Assembly (NCBI RefSeq): GCF_009727055.1
Contig: NC_052353.1
Location: 45,740,044-45,804,043, forward strand
Length of the DNA: 64,000 nucleotides
Direction of reading: 5' to 3'
Source of the DNA: Benincasa hispida
Lineage: Eukaryota > Streptophyta > Magnoliopsida > Cucurbitales > Cucurbitaceae
Positions 37,038 to 48,559 of this stretch are shown here, in pieces. How positions within the stretch are numbered: position 1 is the first letter of the stretch; each line of letters begins with the position of its first letter. A program made the translations under genes and the position numbers. The notes under the pieces were generated by a model, which did no database searches, was not told where the DNA came from, and was given only the letters and a program-made list of their open reading frames with translations.

Positions 37038-37049
37038 GCTCTGATACCA
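37038..37049 (-). promoter_or_regulatory. Primer-binding site, initiator Met tRNA type
   Basis: Plus strand GCTCTGATACCA, i.e. TGGTATCAGAGC in the sense of the element, complementary to the 3' end of plant initiator tRNA-Met. It lies two bases inside the LTR starting at 37052. Confidence 0.9.
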
Positions 37050-37051
37050 AT

Positions 37052-39080
37052 TGAAGGAAATCGAATACGAGATTTCCATAAGCAGCGGAATAGATCATTC
37101 CAAATTACAATCATGTATGAACATTACAAATTACAGTCGTAAACAAAACAAATGGTTATGCATTCATTACGGAAATTACAGCATGAAAATACAAATAAAC
37201 AAGGAGAATACTACGAACGTTTTTGCTCACGAACGCTTGAATACAGTAACCTTAAATGCTTGAACAACACGACTCTATACAGCACGAACACCGTGCACTC
37301 GAACTCAGCGATCGCCTCGGTCACGAACACCCCAGCAACACAAACGGCCTCCACAGAACCTCGACGGTGTCGTGTTGAGTATACCTTGGTATTTTCGGTG
37401 TGAGAATCCAGAGGGTGGGCTCTGTGTGGACTTGGTATGAGGTAGAAGAAGGAGGAAACAACAATCGTGTACACGACTGGGCAAATGGAAGATGCTGAAA
37501 CCTATCGTATAGGTCAATGCCCAATCGTTTAGCTCATCGCTTAGTACTGTGTCTGTCGCTTACAAACACTACACGATCGTTTAGCTTGCTCAAGTTGTTG
37601 CTTAGTAAATCTGTATTTACTTGACACCTTCCGTTAGATTTTTTCCGAGAGAGAAAATTTCAAAAATCAATTTTGACAAAAAAACTTACTAAAATTAGGA
37701 AAACAATTTTCCTTTTATCTCACGGTTACCATGAACCACTTAACCTCCCACTCAATTGGTTATTAGAGAAAAAGAATTAATTATCCAATAATTAACATTA
37801 TTATAAATATAAATGATAACCAACTTATCATACTTTATTTATAACCTATAGTTTTAATATTTCATCTCATAAAACATATAAACCATAGTTCTTTTTCTAT
37901 TCCTTGATACTTAATGTAAATCTCATTTACATTAATCCTCCACTAGATGTATCTCATACATCATACCGATCATATCATATATAATCAAAATACCTCTTGT
38001 TATTTGAACATTTCAAATCAACACCAAGAACTGATCCTAACCTTAATCCATTGAGCTACCAAGGGGACCTTATGGACCTGTAGCTCGAAGCTCCAATGGT
38101 ACATGAATAACTAACTAAATCTTTAGTCATGGGATCCACCATCCGTTAACTGCCAGACACTCCATTAAAGATCGACAGCTGAACTCTTTTTACCACATAT
38201 ATATTATGTGTCCATCTTAACCAATCAGTAGTGCGAAAACCCTTCACAGATCGCTCATAAGTACAGCTGGGCCAATAACTGTTATGCCCCTGTAGTTACA
38301 TCTAACTCCTTAAGTACCATTGATCTCTCTAATGAACATAAGTCGTAGTCCTACTATGACCGAGTCTTCTCTCCAAAGAGAAGTTTTGGTCACTATGTTC
38401 AAGCCCCGGAATCAGTCCTTAAGGGAGCAATCTTTCTACTTATCCCTGCATCGGGAAAGAAGTGAATTCCATCTTGTGGATTGAGTTCCCAGCTCTAAGA
38501 TCAGACAAGTCCAAAAAGGTAGGCATGTTGAGTTGACAATCTGGCCACTCCTACCCATACTAATTAAAGGACCGCCCTCAAAGGTAGAAGTTCCCAAAAC
38601 ACTCAGGATTGAGGTTGTGTCACCTATGGTCGTTTAGGTGAGATGCAAGTCACTAGTATCAACGGTGTTATACATATGTCTAGTCATCTCGTGGTCCAGG
38701 TCTTATACAAACTCTTTGTATAAGACACCTCTACTCGCACGTCTCCACATGAATGGTCAGGATCTACCATCTGTAGTAGTTTACAATACTTGCACACCTC
38801 TACAAAGCGCGGCCGTATCCGTAGTCTTCACCAGGATCAAGTATCCCACCTTAATCCTTATACTACAGACCTATTTAGGTTATCACTTAAGTCATGATCC
38901 ACTTGTATATCACATATACATGCTTAAGTTCACATAAGATATCCAATGAGCTTTGTTTATTTGATATGAGTAAATGCCAGAATTAAATAACAATTATTTT
39001 ATTCATCAAACAATATGTATCTTTACAAAAAAAAAAAAAAAAAAAAGACTCCGGGAGAATTAGGACACCAATCCCAACCA
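37052..39080 (-). mobile_element. 5' LTR of copia B
   Basis: TGAAGGAAATC to CAATCCCAACCA, about 2.03 kb. It pairs with the LTR at 29819-31888. CGATCG words occur at 37500-37600. A poly-A tract (39029-39047) lies near its minus-strand start. To its right is a leader stub with another primer site, so it may also serve as the 3' LTR of a third, nearly empty unit. Confidence 0.85.
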
Positions 39081-39221
39081 AAAACTCCATAAATCCACAC
39101 ATCCATAAACGATTTAACAATTAAAATAGAAGACATACATGCTGCACCCACCGAGAATGTATATGCAATTCTTTGCATCAATGAAATTGGAATATCATCA
39201 AAACCTGGCTCTGATACCAAC
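39081..39221 (-). mobile_element. Leader stub with primer-binding site (39208-39219)
   Basis: About 140 bases matching the last part of the copia B leader (36940-37050), ending in AACCTGGCTCTGATACCA. It is all that remains of the internal region between the LTRs at 37052 and 39222. Confidence 0.8.
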
Positions 39222-41366
39222 TGAAGGAACTCTTATGCAAGAGTGCCTATGAGCGGAAGCGAATCTTTCCGATTTCATTATGACAGAATTTCCACACACA
39301 CATTCTAACATACAGATATGCATTGTAAACACTAATTACTGGCATGCTTTTAAAAAAATACAAAAGACCGAGAGAACGTACCAGTTGAAGATATTTTTCA
39401 CAAGAACTCGGTCCAACATGAACAAACTCCTTTCGTTTCTACTCGTCCAGCAAGCAGTCACCTAGCAGCACCACGGTCATCTACACGATCAGCAGAGCAC
39501 GAACAACAAGCAACCAAGGATAACACCACCCCTCGAAGCCCTCAGTATTCTCGGAGTGAGAATCCAAAGGGTGGACTTTGATGGAATTGGTAGAGGGGAG
39601 GAGGAAAAGTGATCATGTACTACGAACAAGCAAGTAGAAGAAAGGAGGAGACTATCGTATAGCCGTGTGTGCTTGATCGTTTAGAGTGGGGTACACGATC
39701 GTGTAGTAAACACTAAGCAATCGTATATCAAAAGGTACGCGATCGTTTAGTTACACTCAGCACGCTAAGTGATCGTCTAGTAAACGTAACTGATCGTTTA
39801 GATAATCGCGAGCGATCGTTTAGCTACGTGGGTGTGCGATCGTTTAGGAAGGCGGGCGCTATCGCATAGGCTCTTAACACTAAGCGATCAAATACTTTCA
39901 CATCGTGAGCGAATTTTCGGATCTTGCGTATATCTTGCAAAATGAAATCTATTTTCATTTTTATTCTTCAGTTACAAGAACTTAATTGAACTTCTCACTT
40001 TCGCACGAATTCGGAGAAAAACTCGACCAATTATCTCATAACCGTCTAATTAATTAAATAATGAATATAATTGTATTATATTCTTAACCTATAGTTTGAT
40101 ATCATATATCAACTATAGTGTTTTCTCCTTTACTTGATATAAATCATATTTATATCCAAATTCCTCCATAATAATGTATTTCATACATTTAGTCAATCAT
40201 ATCATATATAATTAACCAGTTTAATTATATCATATATAATCGAACTCCCTCTTGTCAATTTGAATATTTTAAACTAACCCAAAAACTAATTCTCAACTTT
40301 TATCCAAGCTACCAAGGAATCTTATGGACCTATGGCTCGAAGCTCCAACGGTACGTGAATAGCTGACTAAACTCTTTAGCCCCGAGATCTACCATTCATT
40401 AACTGCCAAGCATTCCACTAAAGACCGATAGCTGAACTCTTCTTACCACAGATATATTTCTGTGTCCATCGAATATAACCAATCATGAGTATGATAACCC
40501 TTCACAGATGCCCGTAAGTATAATTGGGCCAATTTACTGTTTTACCCTTATAGTTACATTTCACTCCTTAAGTACCACTTATCCCTCTAATGAATAATAC
40601 AACATAGTCCAACTATGTGTGAAACCTCTCGAGCCATGATAAAGTATGTGGTGTCACATCGTTCAAGCCCTGGAATCAGAGCTTAAGGGATCTATCTATC
40701 TACTTACCCCTGCTTTGGGGAAGGAATGAATTCCATATTGTGTAGCTGAGTTCCTAGCTCCCAAATCAGACGAATCCTCAAAGTGGTAGGTTTGAGTCGG
40801 CAACTTGGTCACTCGCACCCATGAAAATCAAAGGACCGCCCTCAATGATAGGAGTTTCCAACTCACTCAGGATTGAGGTCATATTATCTATGGTCATCCT
40901 AGTGAAATGAAGTCTCTCTCATGAATGGTGTTATATAACGAGACGTTAACACTTCGTGGTCAGGTCTTATACAAACTCTTTGTATAGAATGCCCCCGCTC
41001 GCATGTCCCTTACACGAATGATCCGAATCAGACTATCTGTGATAAGTTACAACACTTGTAACTATTCCATAAAGCGGGCCGCATCCGTAGCATTACTAGG
41101 ATAAGGTTTCCCTCTTATATCCATATACTATAGACCACTTTGGTTATCTCTTAAGACATGATCCACTTGTATGTCACTACATACATGCTTAAGTTACATA
41201 AAGAAAACCGGAGATTTTAGTTTATTAGTTTGTGGTAAAGCAAATAAAACATTCAGATGAGCAAAACCAAGAAGTGAAGTAAATATCATATATTGTACAT
41301 AACAAACATTCGTACAAACTATTTACAAACTACAGAACACGAGACTTTAGGGCATCAACCTCAACA
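39222..41366 (-). mobile_element. Third copia LTR of the array
   Basis: TGAAGGAACTCTTATGC to CATCAACCTCAACA, about 2.15 kb. It is a more diverged relative of the LTRs at 29819 and 37052. Its 5' half in the element's sense resembles the LTR fragments at 13956 and 16030. CGATCG words run from 39655 to 39875. To its right it abuts a gag fragment with no polypurine tract. Confidence 0.82.
39655..39875. repeat. CGATCG-word array in the third copia LTR
   Basis: About ten words including ACACGATCGTGTAGTAAAC, GCGATCGTTTAGTTAC and TGATCGTCTAGTAAAC. These show both the GTTTAG form typical of copia and the GTGTAG form typical of the gypsy LTR at 1-1620. Confidence 0.85.
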
Positions 41367-42203
41367 GAGGCAACATTTGCCCCACCCTTCTATTCCTTAA
41401 ATTTCATCAAGGACTGATAAGTTTGTAGCTCATTGACAAGGGTGGTCAGGTTGTAGTCAATTTTGTTCATAATAGCATTGTTATGGAACTAGAAGAAACA
41501 TTCAAGTAAAGATTCCTGGATGAAGCTAACCTGACTGGCCTCATCAATGACAGACCCATTCATCTCCGCCACGTTAAAGTGGATCATTGTGTTCAGAACA
41601 TATTCACAAATAGAGGCCTCTTCTTGCATGCGAGCATTGAAGATGTATTTTAGAGCTTCGTGTCTGAGCTGAGTGGATGGTTTTTCAAACATTCCTCTTA
41701 AGGACTCCATGATCTCACGGGCCATGAGCATGGACTCATGCTTCTTGGCCAAAACTTTAGATAAGCTGGCTAGGATATATGCTCGGGTCTTCTCATTCAC
41801 CCTAACCCATCGCTCATATGCCTCTTGAACATATCAGGTTGCATTGGCAAATGGGACTTGAGGACACTCCTTAACGAGGACGAATCACAAGTCATCAATT
41901 ATAATGACAATATCGATAGTATCTTTCATGTAGCATAGTTATCGCCTTTAAGTTTTTTGGTGTCAAGCAGATTTAATGTAACGGTTGTCATTTTGAAATT
42001 GTTGAAAACACAAGATTTATTTATATTAGTTATACATGCATTATCTAATTAAAACATCAATCAATTTAGCAAAATAAACTAATGCACCCTATGTGACATC
42101 TATTTTGCAATGATACTTCAGTGGGCTGGGTAAAAGTCATGTAGGGTGATCAGTTACCCCTTCACCAAATTGATACTATCTCAACCAATAATTACACCAG
42201 AAT
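41367..42203 (-). pseudogene. Copia C Gag fragment and start of its leader
   Basis: The ATG at 41991 opens Gag. The frame 41800-41489 reads TRAYILASLSKVLAKKHESM, REIMESLRGMFEKPSTQLRH and NVAEMNGSVIDEASQVS, clearly related to copia A Gag. It is cut at 41367 by the LTR and, in the leader (41992-42203), by a gypsy LTR. Frame breaks are present near 41850. Confidence 0.85.
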
Positions 42204-44275
42204 TGTCACACCCCTTCCAAAGTTTCTCTTAAACCCAAAAAGAGGCGTGAGGACAATAGATACCACTCTTTCATGAAATCCATTGCCCACTTTACTAGTT
42301 CACTTTTAAATAAATAAACTCGCATTAGAAATTTTAAGAAAACAACTGGAAATGTAACTCATTTTGGAAACCAATTTATACACTTTTAAATAAACTTTTA
42401 CAACAGTAGTCCCATCCCAACTACAAACTTAATCTAGTATCAATTTAACTTGTGGCAGACTTTGACTTCTTGCAACAACTTGGACTCCTCTGCTACCTGC
42501 AAGGAAAACATGAGAGTAAAACGTGAGCCTTTAAGCCCAGTGAGTGGTCACAGTTTTACAAGTCTCTTTCAAATCATAAACATAAGAACATATCACAGCA
42601 CGAGGTTACTACGCAAACCTCCATCTTGAATGAATTTGTTCTCAACCCTACCTACATACACGGTAGTTAGTCAAAACATTTACTTATTTCTAACTGCTCA
42701 TATCTCTATGTGCACATAGATCCCCCTCTTATGGGCTTAGAAGCCAGGCCTGTCGGTTCTCTGACCATCCCATGCAAGGTTCCTCCCATGGGCTCAAGAA
42801 CTAGACCTCTTGGTCCCCTGACCATCCCGTGAGATTCTATCTCGGACTCAGAAGCTATGTCCGTTGACCCTCTGACTATCCCGACCACATGCTCTCCTTG
42901 TGGTACTGAGCATTCATTCATAACACTAGCATATAATGCAAAATATGCTAAAAAACATAAATAAGAAACCACTCACCATGATTTGTTAGGACTGTTCTCT
43001 CCTTCCAAGTTCACTTGGTTTCCTCTGGCCTTATCTCGAGATACTTCTACAAATATGTTTAGAAATGTCTTAACTTACTTACCTTAAATTTTGCCTTGAA
43101 ACTTCCACTCGAGACTTCGGAGTCTCAAGTTTCCTCCACTTGGCCTAACTGTCCCTTTTTCTGTGAACACCTCTCGATTTCCTTCAATTTTGATAGCCCT
43201 TCACTTAGAATTTCCTTATAGCAGTTCTCATACAGAAACTACATTCAATTTAAGAGACTTTGGTTCAAGAACCACCTGATTTGCACGAGTAGTTTGAGAG
43301 AACCCTTTGTTTGAACTTGGTGTTGTTGTCTGCCCGCACAGCCTGAACAACACTTGCGCTTTCTGCCTTGATCAATGCAAGGATTTCCACTGTCAACGCA
43401 ACCTTCTTTTTGATTAACGTAAGTCTTCTTCCGACTTGCTCTAAAACTCTATCTTTATTATCTCTTGAAGTGAATATATGTTGTGAGCTAAAGTGAAGAC
43501 CTTGGGTGCTATTTATAAGCGCTCCAACTCCTCCCGATGTTGACACCTCCTGTTGGTTTGCATGCCCAAGTGTTCTCCACTCAAGCTCCCAATGCAATTC
43601 CTTGCCACCTCCAGCTTGTAGTGATCACATCACCTTCATCCAACGCAATACCTTCAGCTTGCATGTCTTCTCATGCACCCACCTCAAATTGCATGAACTC
43701 TGAGACATCCTTCTGATCACCACATGTCCATATAAGTTTATTAGTTCCATCTAGCTCTCCAAGTTTTCCTTATCATCGCATACCCTTCATGTCCACATAT
43801 CCTTTCACACAGCTTTTCCTTTGGCGCATGCATTCATCAAGATCACTGTATGTCCCTTATCGCATGCCACTCATACTAACCTTGTCCTATGTGCCTGTGA
43901 TGCCCTTCCTAACCTCGAGTGTCCTTGGTGCATAATCAGTCTTAATGCATAGCACATCATCACCGTATGGCCAAACCTTATTAACGCATGATTAGGCCCT
44001 TCAGCGCATAACCAATCTTGGCCATAACTCTTAGCCAACAACTCTATGTGCCCAACATGTTTCTCATGCCCCGTCTAGTCATATTCGTTCAACTAGCTTC
44101 TCAAGGAAAATGCTTAGTCCAAATGACTGCATTCTCCTTCCCATGCCCAGCCTTATGATTGGCGCATACATCATGCACCATCCCATAGCACCTTCATCAC
44201 ATGGTTCTTCAAGCTTTGCCATCGCATGAGCATCATGCAGCCTTGTCACGCTCATCACATAGCTTCAGCGCGTAT
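42204..44275 (-). mobile_element. Tekay-type gypsy LTR, left part
   Basis: Begins TGTCACACCCCTTCC like the LTR at 17987, and keeps the CCCAGTGAGTGGTCA block near 42537 (CCCAGTGAGTGACTC at 18411). It continues at about 46340-46808 after the Athila-type LTR. The combined length of about 2.5 kb equals the LTR at 17987-20441. No pol adjoins it, so it is a solo LTR. From 43790 it carries CGCATG-type words instead of the TCGA words of the other copy. Confidence 0.65.
42721..42895. repeat. Three tandem units of about 57 bases
   Basis: Each unit has GGGCTYAGAAGC-like, CCTSTYGGTYCYCTGACCAT and CCC blocks. An open minus frame (42972-42706) exists only because the repeat is free of stops in that frame. 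No protein family is recognised. Confidence 0.6.
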
Positions 44276-46340
44276 TGATGAAAAGCAGAAATACACGTCA
44301 TTATAGGCCTTTTATTTAGAATTATGAGGGCTGTTAAGTAGAATATACTGCGATTATGTTAGAAATTCATGAGAAAACGAGTTTGCGTCAGTCGACATTA
44401 AGAATCTCGGCTAGCCCACTATTATGCGTTATTATGCGTTCAATTGTTTATTTTTGTGGCAACCGCAAAAATCAATCGCATACGCGGGATCTAGGTTATC
44501 ACGGAGATGATCGCATGCGCGATCGCATACACTCGATGCATGGATGTTGCGGCCATCAACCGCATGCGTCCATCGCATAGAAGTTGCATCCGTCAAGCGA
44601 ATGCGGTCAACGTAGAAAGATTGCGGCTACATAATGATAACCATAATAGAGGGATGAACGCAAGGTTGGTGAAATGCATGATGTATAATGATAACCATAA
44701 TAGAGGGATGAACGAATATCTTGGAGTATCAAAAGGTGATGTTGACATTTCACCTACCACGTCGATAGCAGTAGAGATTCAGAAAAGGACCATCACATCG
44801 CGAGTGTCAGATTCAGAGCAGGTCCATTAATGCTATCGGCGATCAAGTTCTATAAATAGAAGTCGTTGTGCAGAATTTCAATTAATCCAAGTTTCTACCT
44901 TCGAGTGGATCCTTGTGATCCAGACCAAAGCGTGAGAAGATAGCTTGAGAGTTCTTCATCTCCTTCATCCATTCCGAGTGACGACCAAAGCCTTCGCTGG
45001 AGTTAGAGCTTGAGAGAGTCTGCTCCACCGCCCATCCATGGCACCACCGGCAGCCTTGACACACATCTGCTGGAAGCAAGACATTGCTTCTCGCTGGCCC
45101 ACCAGTTCTCTTCTTCCCTTATATTGTATTACATTTTGGCTTAAGGAAATAATACATTTTGTGATCAATGCATTTCTATAGTTTCCTTCGATTCCATCTC
45201 CATCTTCATTTACTTAGCATCATTTACTTTCATTGCATCACTAAGTGAGATTGCTAGAGTATCACATACTTAATCATGCGAATTAGGGATATGAAGCATG
45301 TAGCAAACCACCAGGAGGTGTGCGTTGCGCGAGTGTTGTGAGAAAACCGTATTTGCTTAGTGTGAAGTTGTAGCAATGCGTGTCTATAAGTGGACGCAAT
45401 GCTTGTCTATGAGTAGAATCAGTAGCAACTAACTGCCCGAGAGGGTAAGTGGTTGGTCGTATTAAGCAATGTAAGCAAGNACGCAATGCTTGTCTATGAG
45501 TAGAATCAGTAGCAACTAACTGCCCGAGAGGGTAAGTGGTTGGTCGTATTAAGCAATGTAAGCAAGTGTTTACTAGAGATAGGAATAATCTTACGTCGGC
45601 TAGGTTTATGCGATTACCTTGTCTTATGAGCGCATCATTCAACATTCAGGCATACTTGGGAAAGTAGTCTAAAAACCAAATCTAAGACTCGAGAGAGCGG
45701 ATTGGATCGCATAAGCAAGAATGGGGAACTTAGAGATAAGCTTCATTTGCTACTACACAGCGTATGCACCCTTTAAGTAGGATATGGTAGTATGCGGTCA
45801 TATAGAGGCTTAGAGATAGGCTTCTCGACACTATCACATAATCATCACATGTGTCTACGTCAAGTGTGTATAGCTTGATCGCATAGCTTGTGTTGGCTGG
45901 GGTTGCCCTTTCGATCAAGCTTAGTGTAGCAGTGAAGACATCCTCGCCTTTTCGTCTATTCCATACATTTTACTACGCGTCAACAGTTGTCGTATCTCTA
46001 CCTTTCAGCCATATTCTCACCGTTTAATCTGTTAGTTAGGAGTAGGAGTAGTTTATAGCTTATAACCCCCATTATTCTTTTATTTATCTGCCGCAAACAC
46101 ATTACCGCATACCCTTTACTTACAAGTCCCTGAGTTCGACCTCGGATCACCCGAGAAACTTGCATTCTCGTTATACTTGGTGAGAGTGTAAGAAAACTTA
46201 TGACAGGAATGCATGATCATTGCATATAAGATTAATGCATACATTCTATCTTGACGCATGACTACCGACGCATAAGAACCAACGCATAACTTAAGACATG
46301 CATCGCATAATTACGTTCACCTAATTTTAGTTATCACATA
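44276..46340 (+). mobile_element. Athila-type LTR inserted in the Tekay-type LTR
   Basis: Starts TGATGAAAAGCAGAAATAC. It contains TAGAATTATGAGGGCTGTTA and later TTCGACCTCGGATCACCCGA and GATCATTGCAT blocks shared with the LTRs at 10990 and 62038. The right end is approximate. It includes a 30-base direct repeat (44631 and 44685, beginning ATAATGATAACC) and the N with flanking duplication at 45394-45566. No internal domains follow. Confidence 0.7.
45394..45566. other. Exact 86-base duplication around a single N
   Basis: 45394-45479 and 45481-45566 are identical; position 45480 is N. This is how an unmerged contig overlap looks, so the second copy is probably not real. Confidence 0.85.
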
Positions 46341-46810
46341 TCATCTTGCTTCATCGTGAAGTCTCAGCGTGCATTGCATGCTCATCGCCACATACCTCAT
46401 CGCACGCTACCTAACTTCATCGCATAGCTCTAGCACGCATCGAGTATCCAGCACCATGCGCTCATTTCCACACACTAGTCAGTACGCACACCTAGTCTCA
46501 ACGCTCACCTTGCATTCATCGTCTAGTGCTTATCGTCTATTCCTCATCGCTTATCATCTAGCCCCACAAGAAGTTATGTGATAACCCTTGTGCAATGCCC
46601 TAATGCTCAGTGCCCACGCTCATGTGTAACCGAGCACTCATTCCCTACACACACGCCTTATGCCAACCGTCTTGCTTGTATGCGTCCACCAACACCTTGC
46701 CTATACTCGTTGCACGATGGCCCTTCCTCGTTGTCCGATCACGCCAACCTCTTACTAATGCATGGTCGTTTGACATGTCCCTTGCCTATGCTTGGACAAT
46801 TCCATGATCT
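46341..46810 (-). mobile_element. Tekay-type gypsy LTR, right part
   Basis: Rich in CATCGCAT, GCACGC and TCATCGTCTA words continuing those at 43790-44270. It ends where copia integrase sequence begins near 46811. No long frame is conserved. Confidence 0.5.
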
Positions 46811-48559
46811 ACCAAATAGTTCTGGAATTGTAAATCCATATACTCACTACCTCGATCTAATCGAAGTGTTTTAGATCTTTTCCTAATAAGTTTTCTGTTT
46901 TAGTCTTGAATTCTTTGAACTTTTCGAGAGTTTCAGACTTGTGACTTATTAAGTAAATGTAGCCATATCTAGAATAGTCATCAATAAAACTGACAAAATA
47001 TTTATATCCACCTCGTGCTCTTACATTCATCAGACCACAATGATCTGAATGTATAAGTTCGAGGGGTTCTTTGGCACGAAGATCTTTTCCAGTAAAAGAT
47101 CTTTTAGTCATTTTTTCCTCAAAACATGACTCACAAGGAGGTAAAGAACTGTCTTCTAACTGATTTAGATGGCTATTTTTAGTTATTTTCTCAATCCTGT
47201 TGAGATTTATGTGACCAAGTCTGAGATGCCAAAGATAGGCATTAGGAGAAATTTTTCATTTTTTATTTTGAGTTTCAGTCGTTTTAATCATCTCTATATT
47301 TAAGATGGCTTTTGCTTCAGTTGGTTTTAATACATACAAGTTACTCTCAAGTCTAATAGAACAGATATGAACACCTCTTGAAAAAACGTGCACTTCATTA
47401 ACTTCAAAAGATACTTTATACATATTTTTCAAGTAGACATGAAATGAAGATTAAGTTTCTTTTCATCTTTGGTACATAATATACATTTCTTAACAAGACA
47501 AAAGAATCTCCAAAAAAATAACTTGACATCTCCCACTGCTTCTGCTGAAATGACTTCCCATGTTCCCACCTTGAAATTCATTTCGTAATCTGAGAGTTGT
47601 TTCCAAGAACTAGTTTCCATTAGAAAAGTGAAAACATGGTTAGTGGCTTCTGAATCTAATATCCAGGTCAAGTAAGAATTTTCCACTAAACATGTTTCAA
47701 TTACAAGTAAATCTGATTTACCTTGATTAGCCTTTTCCACTTTCTTCTCAGCCAAATACTTCAGGCAGTTCTGTTTCCAGTGCCCGTCTTCTCCACAATT
47801 GAACCATTTTCCTTTGGGAGCCTTTTTTTTTTTTTTTTTCATCTGTACATTTTTGTCTTTAGATGAACAAGGGATAAACTTCTTTTTATCTATGGGTTTC
47901 ATTTCTGACGAATAACCCTTCATAAGTTTATTTTGTCATGAAACAACATTAGCTTCACTCTCTTTCAATTTCATCATTGACTGATAAGTCTATAGTTTGT
48001 TTAATAAAGTAGTCAAATATTAACTTATCTTATTCATTGTGGCATTAGTACGAAAGGTTAGGATGCTTTTCAGAAAAGACTCTAATATCATACTAACTTG
48101 ACTAGTTTCATCTATGGTAGCCTCATCAGCTTCAGGGACATTAAAATGAACCATCATGTCTAGAACATGTTCCCTGACATTAGTTCCATCTTTCATTCGT
48201 GAGTTATAAACATATTTTATATCCTCATGTTGAATAGAAGATGACGGTTGCCCGAACATATCCTGTAATGATGCCATAATTTCACAGGTTGTGGGCATGG
48301 GTTCATGTTTCTTGTTGAGCACATCAGATATGCTCGCTAAGATATAGGCCCTAACATTTTCATTCACCCTTATCCACCTATCATAAGCATCCCGAACGCT
48401 TCAGTGTGCCATCAAACTGGGAGTAGAAGGACATTCCTTCATTAACACAAACCTCAGATCATCAACTACTAATATTATGTTTAAATTTGACTTCCAGTTG
48501 GAATAACCCTCTCCGTTAAATTTGTCAAAAGCTAGAAGTTGTATCATTGAGTTTAACAT
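46811..48559 (-). pseudogene. Copia D Gag, protease and part of integrase
   Basis: The Gag ATG is at 48559; the capsid frame 48367-48020 includes NVRAYILASISDVLNKKHEP. The zinc knuckle reads WFNCGEDGHWKQNC, with the first Cys replaced by Trp. Protease (47923-47429) reads TWILDSEATNHV, with Glu for the Gly of the active site. The pre-integrase zinc region (WHLRLGHINLNRIEK near 47200) and the integrase frame 47111-46857 (LIHSDHCGLMNVRARGGYKY, FVSFIDDYSRYGYIY) keep the first catalytic Asp. The relic ends before the second. Confidence 0.88.

Noticed and set aside
42706..42972. 88-residue minus-strand frame as a possible gene
   Set aside because: It lies over a three-unit tandem repeat inside a gypsy LTR; the repeated peptide has no family resemblance.
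45283..45645. 120-residue minus-strand frame spanning the N
   Set aside because: It contains a duplicated peptide on both sides of an unknown residue, produced by the probable assembly seam, and lies in an Athila-type LTR.
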